Source: Faecalitalea sp. UBA4312
Lineage (GTDB): Bacteria; Bacillota_I; Bacilli_A; Erysipelotrichales; Erysipelotrichaceae
Reading direction: 5' to 3'
NCBI GenBank assembly: GCA_002394635.1
Contig: DGUK01000007.1
Coordinates: forward strand, 1-12,532
DNA: 12,532 nucleotides
The stretch's first letter is position 1. Every line of letters starts with the position of its first letter. Under the pieces are notes generated by a model. It did no database searches, had not been told where the DNA came from, and was given only the letters and a program-made list of their open reading frames with translations. Below, one piece after another: positions 1 through 6,140 of this stretch. Both the position numbers and the translations under genes were made by a program.

Positions 1-752
1 GCTTCCACAGAGGAAGACTTCTTATTGATCTTCTCTTTATATGTGTCCAGATTATTGGAGGAGGACTTGACACTCAATTCACAAACATCGTAAATATCCG
101 AGATCTGTGTTAGCGTTTCCAGATCTTCAATTGACATATAAATATATTTTTCTTCCGAACCCCCTGTATCCAGGATCCCGGTCACTGTCACATTTAACAG
201 ATTATCCGGTATCACTTCCTGGTCTTCCTGTGGTTCTTCCGTATCTTCTTTCTCTTCGGTTTCCACCGCTTCGGCCGGCGTATACGTAACCGACACTATA
301 TCACCGGGTTTTAACCCGAATGTATCCGCGACTTCTTTACCGACCATCAGCTCACCGTTTTTTTCAGGCCACTGGCCTTCCACTTTCCAGTAAGCACTGG
401 TTTTTTGCGCTTGTTCCATATCGGTCCCTGCGGCCATTACCGCTTTTTCATTGATCCGCAGTGTTTCATATCGATAGGGTGTAGCCCCAACCAGATCTTG
501 CTCATCAATCACAGATATAGCCTGCTCCATATCCTTTCTTGTAAAGTTTTCTTCGGAAGGCAGAATTACCATATTGGAGCCATAGCTTCTAAACTGCTGT
601 GCCATCTGCCGTGGTACATCGTAGTAAATAGTCACCAGACCGGATAAAATGGTTGCCCCCATCGCAATAGCCAGCAAGGCAATCAGCATACGTGAACGAC
701 GGCGGATCAGCGAGGCGGTGATCATTCGAACATACATTTTTCTTTTTGTCAT
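1..752 (-). CDS. ABC transporter permease, MacB/FtsX type (second permease of iron operon; partial, C-terminus off left edge)
   Basis: I read this frame directly on the minus strand: it starts at an ATG (752-750) behind a GGAGG and stays open to position 1, giving 250 residues. The protein begins MTKRKMYVRMITASL and has one membrane segment at about residues 22-45 (LIALLAIAMGATILSGLV). An extracytoplasmic MacB-type domain follows, with QQFRSYGSNMVILPSE just after the helix and GGSEEKYIYM near residues 197-206. A strongly acidic stretch near residues 155-175 (around ETEEKEDTEEPQEDQEV) sits within that domain. The three C-terminal FtsX helices must lie beyond the window. It starts 11 bases after the previous permease, with which it shares the YG(A/S)N and GG-x-E/D-x-YIYM patterns, so the pair probably arose by duplication and forms a heterodimer. 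By analogy with the Campylobacter P19 locus it would act with an ABC ATPase encoded further left. Family assignment is firm; the transported or extruded substrate is unknown. Confidence 0.88.
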   Translation of the reverse strand, partial: MTKRKMYVRMITASLIRRRSRMLIALLAIAMGATILSGLVTIYYDVPRQMAQQFRSYGSNMVILPSEENFTRKDMEQAISVIDEQDLVGATPYRYETLRINEKAVMAAGTDMEQAQKTSAYWKVEGQWPEKNGELMVGKEVADTFGLKPGDIVSVTYTPAEAVETEEKEDTEEPQEDQEVIPDNLLNVTVTGILDTGGSEEKYIYMSIEDLETLTQISDIYDVCELSVKSSSNNLDTYKEKINKKSSSVE

Positions 753-763
753 GACGATTCCTC

Positions 764-2053
764 CTATTGTCTTCCGTGCAGGACTTCCGCCGGACGTAGA
801 CGCATCAACATACGGATGGCCGGCAAGCTGCCTGCAAGTACCATCAGAATGATCAGAATCGCCACGATCGGTATTACCATCAGACGCATCGTTATACCTG
901 AATCAAAGACAGTCTGTCCGATGATCTGCGCAAAGCCGAAGCCGGCCGCAAAACCGATGGCACCTCCGATCAAAGCCGTCAGTACGATTTCCGTCAGCAC
1001 AAGCAATGTGATCTGGCCGTTTTGAGCACCCATCGCCTTCAACAAGCCGATTTCCTTACTTCGTTCCATGACGCTGGCCGTCACCAGATTGCTGATTCCC
1101 AAGGCAGCTCCCACCATGCTTAGAATGGTGATCAGCAACATCAAGAGCTCCGTTTTTTCCAGAATAGCCCCTTCCGAATCTGCCACCTGACGAACTGGCG
1201 CAGCTACAGAATCCGAGATCACTTCCTGGATCTGATAAGCAATCGAGCTGGCATACGCCGTACAATACCATGTCTCATACTGCGCAACAGTTAAAGAGCT
1301 TGGATCCTTCGCCGCTTTTTCGGACAGTTCGTTATCCGGTGTTGTCAGCGCGCTGACTTCAATACTTTCCACTTTTCCATCTTTTCCGCTGAGTGTCTGG
1401 ACTGTATTTAGTGGCATATAGATATAATCATCCTCATCTCCGCCGGAATCATAAACACCAACGATACGGATCTTCAAGGTATCTTTCGACCCTTTGATCG
1501 TTAGCGTGTCCCCTGCTTTGACCCCGAGCTTTTTGGCAATCGAAGCGCCGACCATCGCACAGTTTTCATCTTTTTCCGACTGTTCATCCAGCCAGCTGCC
1601 ATCCGTCAGTTCCCACCAGCTTCGCAGTGTTACAATGCCTGTATCCGGCGATTCTCCGGTCGGCAGATCCATATGATGGTTAAACCAGCTTCCCTTGATG
1701 ATCACTTCTTCATCATTGACTTTTGCCTGCGCCGTTAAAAACGGGGTATAGTCTACAATATTAAAGGCCCAGAAAATCGTTTTGATATTCCCTAGTTCCT
1801 CTTCTTTTAAATACGCGGTCGCATCACTGTCATCTTCCACATCGTACAAGTCGTTGACAATAGATGCTTCCTTGGGAACAACCGTTATGTTGGCACCATA
1901 TGTTTTCAATTCCTGATTGATCTTATCTCCAACATCCATCATGACACTTAACATAGCCGTTGCCAGCGAGGTTCCTAAAGCCACAGTAAAAGCGATCATA
2001 GCCATTTTTTTCCATTGTCGGGTAAGTGCACCCTTTAACATTCTAAAAAACAT
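764..2053 (-). CDS. ABC transporter permease, MacB/FtsX type (first permease of iron operon)
   Basis: This 429-residue protein has the complete MacB/FtsX layout. There is one N-terminal helix (about 17-38), a large extracytoplasmic MacB_PCD-like domain (about 40-295), and three C-terminal helices (about 302-327, 348-378, 391-412). The typical cytoplasmic FtsX-family segment ERSKEIGLLKAMGA (330-343) follows the second helix, and the end PAIRMLMRLRPAEVL (411-425) is also typical. The start is an ATG behind GGAGG, and only 11 bases separate it from the DUF2318 gene upstream and from the partner permease downstream, so all are co-transcribed. Permeases of this class often do mechanical work on extracytoplasmic proteins rather than classical import. 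In the FTR1-P19 loci the pair (Cj1661/Cj1662-like) is linked to iron acquisition, but the mechanism is unresolved. The family is certain; the role in iron uptake is inferred from neighbours. Confidence 0.9.
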   Translation of the reverse strand: MFFRMLKGALTRQWKKMAMIAFTVALGTSLATAMLSVMMDVGDKINQELKTYGANITVVPKEASIVNDLYDVEDDSDATAYLKEEELGNIKTIFWAFNIVDYTPFLTAQAKVNDEEVIIKGSWFNHHMDLPTGESPDTGIVTLRSWWELTDGSWLDEQSEKDENCAMVGASIAKKLGVKAGDTLTIKGSKDTLKIRIVGVYDSGGDEDDYIYMPLNTVQTLSGKDGKVESIEVSALTTPDNELSEKAAKDPSSLTVAQYETWYCTAYASSIAYQIQEVISDSVAAPVRQVADSEGAILEKTELLMLLITILSMVGAALGISNLVTASVMERSKEIGLLKAMGAQNGQITLLVLTEIVLTALIGGAIGFAAGFGFAQIIGQTVFDSGITMRLMVIPIVAILIILMVLAGSLPAIRMLMRLRPAEVLHGRQ

Positions 2054-2064
2054 ACACTCGCCTC

Positions 2065-3318
2065 CTACTTAAACTCCGCTTCATGCTCAACCAGACCTTC
2101 GATTGGTACTTTAATATATCCATCCTGGATCGAATATGGTATCACGATGGGGTTGCATCCGCCTTTGAATCCGATTGTATTGATATTCATGACGACATCG
2201 CACAATTTGCATACCACCTGACCATCTTTTTCGTAATAGCCGGTTTCACCACAGATATCACACGCATCCAGACCGATTCCATAAGAAGACGAATTCGGCT
2301 TCTTGATGACGATGAACCGAATCTCAACGCCGTTATCCTCATACGCAAACCGATGCAGATGCCCATCCGCTACCTGTTCGAAGGAAACCCATACCTCTTT
2401 GTCAGTCACCTTAGCTGCCTCTTCAATAGGAGACAACTCGACTTCCTTTGTGGAAGCTTTCAGGATCACCGTCATGTTCAGTACAACCGCAAGCATTGTA
2501 ACCAATACAGCCGCCGACCAACGTTTGCGGTTTTTCCACTTGGCAATGATCTTCCGATGCTCCGCCGGATTACGATATGGTTCATTGACACGGGTGCTTT
2601 CGATAAACAGACAGATCGGCAGCACACACATCACTGCCATTATCAAATATATAAACGCATTCACATGGTTCGAGGAGATTTTAGCCAGCACGAACAATGT
2701 ATGATTATTGATAATCAGACGCCGGGCCAGCAGCACCTGCAGCGCCGATGTCATATAACGGGCACCTGTTATGATAAGAACCGCTGCCATTGTCTTTTTC
2801 AACCGAGACAAGCCAACGGCTTTTCCGACCTGTATAACCGCCAGAAAAGCGACGATACAAAGACCGATACCTAACAAATAACCAATCAGACGATACAGAT
2901 AATCTGTCGATAACAGTTCCTGCCCCGACAATAAAAATGTATATGGATACGCATATATATCTGGTAATATATAAAATTTCACCATAAGCGCAATCAAGCC
3001 CAGTAAAACGGCATCTACGTAATCCGTTTTATCCTTAAGCCGCTCATGTAACGGTTTGATCTTCCCTATAAAATAAGCCACCAACGCAATTAAATACACA
3101 GTAAAAATACGCAAATTCCACAAGGATGTATCAATCCGGTTCGTAGCGTTTTTTAAATATCCCATCACAGCGCCTGCCGCCAGACCAGCCAGAATCAGGC
3201 CGACCAGAAGGTGGAATGGCTTTCTCTTTAATGTCGTCTGTCCATAAGCGACGATCAAGCCCACAAGTATGGAGATGGTAATTAAGGCTTCACTTGTCTG
3301 AATCAGATATCGAATCAT
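2065..3318 (-). CDS. Polytopic membrane protein with C-terminal DUF2318 domain (iron-uptake locus component)
   Basis: This 417-residue protein has about eight hydrophobic segments (roughly 8-25, 36-54, 70-87, 103-120, 143-165, 176-197, 224-248, 268-287), followed by a soluble domain (about 290-417) on the outer face. That domain carries the DUF2318 signature. It has ADGHLHRFAYEDNGVEIRF at 317-335, then DACDICGETGYY with CxxC at 353/356, a second CxxC at 370/373, and TIGFKGGCNP with a fifth cysteine at 388. The pattern suggests a metal- or redox-active cysteine centre exposed outside the membrane. It lies between the P19-type lipoprotein and two MacB/FtsX permeases, the same position as Cj1660 in Campylobacter. 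A role in electron transfer or in handing iron to the permeases is plausible but unproven. The ATG at 3318 is preceded by AGGGAGG; a second ATG seven bases upstream (3325) is out of frame and would give only a short peptide. An attenuator-like hairpin precedes the gene. Confidence 0.9.
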   Translation of the reverse strand: MIRYLIQTSEALITISILVGLIVAYGQTTLKRKPFHLLVGLILAGLAAGAVMGYLKNATNRIDTSLWNLRIFTVYLIALVAYFIGKIKPLHERLKDKTDYVDAVLLGLIALMVKFYILPDIYAYPYTFLLSGQELLSTDYLYRLIGYLLGIGLCIVAFLAVIQVGKAVGLSRLKKTMAAVLIITGARYMTSALQVLLARRLIINNHTLFVLAKISSNHVNAFIYLIMAVMCVLPICLFIESTRVNEPYRNPAEHRKIIAKWKNRKRWSAAVLVTMLAVVLNMTVILKASTKEVELSPIEEAAKVTDKEVWVSFEQVADGHLHRFAYEDNGVEIRFIVIKKPNSSSYGIGLDACDICGETGYYEKDGQVVCKLCDVVMNINTIGFKGGCNPIVIPYSIQDGYIKVPIEGLVEHEAEFK

Positions 3319-3351
3319 ATCTCATTCCCTCCCTGATTTTCTATGATTTTT

Positions 3352-3399
3352 AAAAAACAAATGGATGCGTCACAAAAAACGGACGCATCGTATCATTTG
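3352..3399 (-). terminator. Intrinsic terminator / attenuator between P19-type gene and DUF2318 gene
   Basis: Arms GATGCGTC (3364-3371) and GACGCATC (3382-3389) pair perfectly. An outer pair CAAATG (3358-3363) and CATTTG (3394-3399) extends the stem across a four-base bulge. Read on the minus strand the hairpin is followed directly by six T residues (3357-3352), the standard form of a Rho-independent terminator. It lies after the P19-type stop codon and before the ribosome binding site of the next gene of the same operon. I infer partial termination that would make FTR1 and P19 more abundant than the membrane proteins downstream. Confidence 0.75.
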
Positions 3400-3412
3400 T
3401 ATAATGAATGGC

Positions 3413-4057
3413 TTACCATTCCTGCGGTGTGTAATCCCATCCTTCAAATGTGTACTCAAGGTTACCGTCTTTGAAATGATCTTCCAATACACCACCAGGT
3501 CCAGTTTCTGCATCACTGTGAATCAGGTATCCATTTTCAGCCGGGCTGTGGATCGTAAATTTCACTGTGTATGTATCTGCATCTGGCAATTTAATGTTTG
3601 CACCATAGTGAGGTCCATCAGAAGCAGACATTTCCATGAATGTACCTTCCGCTGCTACTTCACCATTTGATCCGGTTACTTCGTAATCCACTGTCAGATA
3701 AGGAACCCAGTCACCAACACCGTAGCCTAGGTCATTTTCCAATGCGGAGATATCACACTCTAAATGGATATCGAAATCTTCAACATTTTCCTGACCTGGT
3801 GCCATCGGAACCGGCTGGAAATACACTGCAGATACGTTCAGGAAGTCAACCTCTGCATCTTCGAAAATAGGATACTCAGTGAATCCTGCTGCTTCGCCTG
3901 GAGCTGCTGCAGTATCTTCTGCTGCTTCTGTTGTTTCTTCGGTTTTTTCATCCGCTGCTGTTTCTTCTTTTGTAGTAGAAGAGTTAGAGCTGCTGCATGC
4001 AACTAAAAGAGAAGAACTCAACGCAAATGCACCAAGCAGTTTTGCCAATTTTGTCAT
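3413..4057 (-). CDS. P19/Tp34-family iron-transport lipoprotein
   Basis: This 214-residue protein starts with a lipoprotein signal (MTKLAKLLGAFALSSSLLVAC) with a lipobox LVAC, so Cys21 should be lipidated and the protein anchored outside the membrane. A low-complexity Glu/Thr/Ala linker (about 22-57) follows. The core (58-214) matches the P19/Tp34 family (Pfam Iron_transport): VYFQPVPMAPG with Met85, FDIHLE with His98, GDWVPYLTVDYEV at 115-127, GTFMEMSASDGPHYGANIKLP with His150, and FTIHSPAENGYLIHSD with His170 and His180. In this family Met, His and Glu residues of such motifs bind copper and iron, and the protein delivers iron to an FTR1-type permease. It is encoded directly after such a permease, with AAGGAGG 11 bases before the ATG. 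The Gram-negative homologues are soluble in the periplasm, so the lipid anchor fits a single-membrane cell. Confidence 0.93.
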   Translation of the reverse strand: MTKLAKLLGAFALSSSLLVACSSSNSSTTKEETAADEKTEETTEAAEDTAAAPGEAAGFTEYPIFEDAEVDFLNVSAVYFQPVPMAPGQENVEDFDIHLECDISALENDLGYGVGDWVPYLTVDYEVTGSNGEVAAEGTFMEMSASDGPHYGANIKLPDADTYTVKFTIHSPAENGYLIHSDAETGPGGVLEDHFKDGNLEYTFEGWDYTPQEW

Positions 4058-4089
4058 AATCTTTTCTTCCTCCTTTAATTATGATATGT

Positions 4090-4111
4090 AGAAAGGGAGG
4101 CACCCTTTTCT
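4090..4111 (-). other. Intercistronic hairpin between FTR1 and P19-type genes
   Basis: On the transcribed (minus) strand AGAAA-A-GGG pairs with CCCTTTCT around a five-base loop (TGCCT), leaving one bulged A. This gives eight base pairs in the 57-base gap after the FTR1 stop codon. No T-run follows, so it is unlikely to be a strong terminator. It may be an mRNA processing or stabilising element, or have no function. Confidence 0.35.
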
Positions 4112-4114
4112 AAC

Positions 4115-5461
4115 CTAATCCTGTGAAGCTTCTTCGCGAAGCTTTTTGTTACGATTGGTATGCCAGATAAACAAAACAACCGTAACACCTAATAAAATCA
4201 ATTGCGGAACGATCGTCTCTACCGCCGGATAAATACCTAATACCTCCAGCACCGGATTCGATGGAATCCAGGATACCCAGGATGGGGAATGCATCATCAG
4301 GACATCGCCTTCAATCAGCTCCTTGATACCAGAACCCAGGAAAGAAATCGACATAATAAACATCAAAACCGATGTAGCGGTAAAGAACGGCTTCAACGGA
4401 ATTCGCAACGAGAGAACACGGATTGCCAGATAAACGAAGACCAGACAAACGCATCCGACACCGAATCCAGCCCATACCATCGAAATGTTGTCTCCTGCTA
4501 ATAACGGTTGATAGAACAGAATAACCTCAGCACCTTCTCGGAACACAGCCAGAAAAGCCGTGAATGCCAGCGCAAAGCCACCGCCTTTTTCAGCCGAATC
4601 CGATACTTTGTCCTTGATATACTTTGTCCATGCTTCCGATTCTGACTTGGATAACATCCAGTTGCTGACATAGTACAAAACGACAACCGCAATCAAAGCA
4701 GTAACCCCTTCGATAACTTCCTGAGAAGCACTGTTTGCCAGCTTCAGCTGGTTTAACAGCCACGCGGAAACAAAGCTCATAACAATTCCCATAATGGAAC
4801 CAAAATAAACTTGACGAAGTTCCCGTTTTCCACCTTTTTGCGTTTTCATCAGATAAGCGATGATCGCACCAACTACCAGGATTGCCTCGAAGCCTTCACG
4901 TAAGATACCTTCACGTAAGATAATTGAGAAGCAGGCAATAAAGGTTGCTACAGCAGCCGAACGTCCGCCAGTTTCTTGTTCCGTCTGGCCTTCGCCGGTC
5001 GTTCCATCCATTGTGTGAGCATCTTCTCGCAACATGGATTTCAGCTTATCCGCTTCTTTGCTGAACTCCTCGGCACTGCCTCCGTCCTTCGCTATCGCTT
5101 TACAAGCAGAAAACTGAAGTTCCATCTCCGATTTTCTTGCGCCGGAAATATATCCCATGGTGGTACGCTCAAATCCGGTTGTTTCATAGTATCCATAATA
5201 GGCGTCATTGATGGCATTATAAGCTCCATCTGCATCACCGGAAGCATATCGTTCCTTTGCGGCATCAATGACCAGATCCATCGCGTCCACCACATCGTTC
5301 CAGGTCACAGAGTCATCGGCATGCTCTTCCGTATAACTGTTCCAGGTCGGGTAGTAGTTCTCCTCCTCAGCAAAAACAGAGGACGGTATAGCCAACATCA
5401 TCATAAATGCCATTAAAACAGCTAAAAGTCCTCTTCTATTAAGTTGAATAAATCCTTTCAT
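4115..5461 (-). CDS. FTR1-family iron permease with extracellular N-terminal domain
   Basis: This 448-residue protein starts with a signal peptide (about 1-31, ending PSSVFAEE). An extracellular helical domain (about 35-165) follows, with the repeated Tyr-rich segment YNAINDAYYGYYETTGFER at 81-99. The FTR1 membrane part (about 170-435) has seven predicted helices. Both hallmark REXXE iron-binding motifs are visible: REGFE at 188-192 in the first helix and REGAE at 308-312 in the fourth. FTR1 permeases move ferric iron across the membrane. With the P19-type lipoprotein next to it, it forms the core of a P19-FTR1 uptake system. The first motif is odd: five extra residues (ILREG-ILREG) come from a perfect 15-bp tandem duplication, so an REG precedes the true REGFE by five residues. 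The gene is first in its operon; a GAAGGG sequence before the ATG serves as the ribosome binding site. Confidence 0.95.
   Translation of the reverse strand: MKGFIQLNRRGLLAVLMAFMMMLAIPSSVFAEEENYYPTWNSYTEEHADDSVTWNDVVDAMDLVIDAAKERYASGDADGAYNAINDAYYGYYETTGFERTTMGYISGARKSEMELQFSACKAIAKDGGSAEEFSKEADKLKSMLREDAHTMDGTTGEGQTEQETGGRSAAVATFIACFSIILREGILREGFEAILVVGAIIAYLMKTQKGGKRELRQVYFGSIMGIVMSFVSAWLLNQLKLANSASQEVIEGVTALIAVVVLYYVSNWMLSKSESEAWTKYIKDKVSDSAEKGGGFALAFTAFLAVFREGAEVILFYQPLLAGDNISMVWAGFGVGCVCLVFVYLAIRVLSLRIPLKPFFTATSVLMFIMSISFLGSGIKELIEGDVLMMHSPSWVSWIPSNPVLEVLGIYPAVETIVPQLILLGVTVVLFIWHTNRNKKLREEASQD
4893..4922. repeat. Perfect 15-bp tandem duplication inside the FTR1 gene
   Basis: CCTTCACGTAAGATA occurs twice back to back (4893-4907 and 4908-4922) with no mismatch. 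It is in frame and encodes two successive LREGI/F-type units at residues 182-191 of the permease. The absence of any base difference over both copies suggests a recent slippage event or a maintained variable repeat. Confidence 0.9.
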
Positions 5462-5482
5462 AAAACCCTTCTTTCAACAGGT

Positions 5483-5549
5483 ACTCTAATCAATTAAAGT
5501 TATCTAATTATATTAGAGATTTCTAACTTGATTAGATATTCTAACTAGC
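5483..5549 (-). promoter_or_regulatory. Operator array and promoter of the iron-uptake operon
   Basis: Half-sites alternate in orientation about every helical turn: TCTAA at 5485, TTAAA at 5494, TCTAA at 5503, TTAGA at 5513, TCTAA at 5522, TTAGA at 5532 and TCTAA at 5540. The best unit is TCTAATTATATTAGA (5503-5517), with perfect six-base arms and a three-base centre. A second, TCTAACTTGATTAGA (5522-5536), has one mismatch. A TATAAT for the minus strand is embedded at 5512-5507, about 45 bases before the FTR1 start codon, so a bound regulator would cover the promoter. A TTGACT (5563-5558) also lies upstream but is badly spaced to any good -10. Given the genes controlled, an iron- or metal-sensing repressor of the DtxR or Fur family is likely; the motif does not let me choose between them. 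Confidence 0.65.
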
Positions 5550-5599
5550 AATTTGAAAGTCAACTTAAAACCTGGAAAGTACATGAGAATCTCTTTCAT

Positions 5600-5625
5600 A
5601 AAAAAAACTTTCGTGATTACGAAAG
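5600..5625 (-). terminator. Intrinsic terminator of the peroxiredoxin-like gene
   Basis: CTTTCGT (5608-5614) and ACGAAAG (5619-5625) form a perfect seven-base stem with a four-base loop, followed on the minus strand by eight T residues (5607-5600). The stop codon of the upstream gene (5619-5617) lies at the hairpin loop. This separates that gene from the iron-operon promoter downstream. Confidence 0.85.
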
Positions 5626-6090
5626 CTCTTGATCTTCTTTTCTTGGATGTTCTTTCAACATTCGTTCGATTTTTTCCTTCTTCTGCGTATAACGTATTTT
5701 TAAAGCCTTCAAATAAACCTGGCCGATTCCTCTTTCACTCAGTCTATACGTTTTAGCGATTACTTGTGTTCCATCCATCAGCAGCATGCATGGATAGATC
5801 AAATGATACTCTTTGCCAAAAACATACTTAGTGCGGACCAAATCATTCTTTATATACAACGATCGATCCATATTATATACATAATGAAAAGAAGAATGTG
5901 CCACATGATACCGATCGTCCGGACTGACAACATAGACTGGAATCTTCAGCTCCTGAAAAGCTTCTTCCCACTTTAACAGATGATCATGGGGCGCAAAGGA
6001 TTTTTTCTCATAGAGGGAATCCAACAGGACCAGGATATGTAAAGAAGCAGGAAATTGTACGGAATCTCCGTACTTATCAATGATTTTCAT
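5617..6090 (-). CDS. Hypothetical protein with peroxiredoxin/thioredoxin-like pattern, no catalytic cysteine
   Basis: I do not recognise a named family with certainty for this 157-residue protein. The order of elements resembles an AhpC/Bcp-type peroxiredoxin. There is a beta strand ILVLLDSL (19-26), a helix near 36-48 (LLKWEEAFQELKI), the strand and turn VYVVSPDD (52-59), the segment SLYIKNDLVRTKYVFGKEY (77-95), and YPCMLLMDGTQVIAKTYRL (99-117), which matches the family's late strand before a Gly turn. The expected peroxidatic cysteine before the helix is missing (SFAPHDHLL at 31-39), and the only cysteine is Cys101. It has no signal peptide, so it should be cytoplasmic, and the tail is highly charged. 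No Shine-Dalgarno sequence precedes the ATG (ATATTTAAAAATG), so translation may be weak or leaderless. It is transcribed toward the iron operon but ends at its own terminator. Confidence 0.7.
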   Translation of the reverse strand: MKIIDKYGDSVQFPASLHILVLLDSLYEKKSFAPHDHLLKWEEAFQELKIPVYVVSPDDRYHVAHSSFHYVYNMDRSLYIKNDLVRTKYVFGKEYHLIYPCMLLMDGTQVIAKTYRLSERGIGQVYLKALKIRYTQKKEKIERMLKEHPRKEDQELS

Positions 6091-6108
6091 TTTTAAATAT
6101 CGGAATGC

Positions 6109-6126
6109 GTGATATTATTTTATCAC
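6109..6126. promoter_or_regulatory. Inverted repeat in the divergent promoter region
   Basis: GTGATA (6109-6114) and TATCAC (6121-6126) flank a six-base AT-rich centre. The site lies in the 50-base gap between the divergent peroxiredoxin-like and MreB-like genes. AT-rich -10-like sequences overlap it on both strands. It could be an operator shared by both genes; a six-base arm can also arise by chance. Confidence 0.35.
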
Positions 6127-6140
6127 AAAGGAGACGATGT

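Noticed and set aside
2083..2874. Long plus-strand open frame (263 codons) opposite the DUF2318 gene
   Set aside because: It has no ribosome binding site, its composition is His/Arg/Gln-rich and without domain pattern, and it lies fully inside a recognised gene; it is an antisense shadow.
3319..3325. Out-of-frame ATG just before the DUF2318 gene as a regulatory short frame
   Set aside because: It would encode only about eleven residues of no recognisable pattern and lies too close to the Shine-Dalgarno sequence; probably accidental.
6105..6140. Upstream in-frame ATG for the MreB-like gene, adding 12 residues
   Set aside because: No ribosome binding site, overlap with the divergent promoter region, and the added residues do not fit the MreB N-terminus; the ATG at 6141 has AAGGAG at the right distance.
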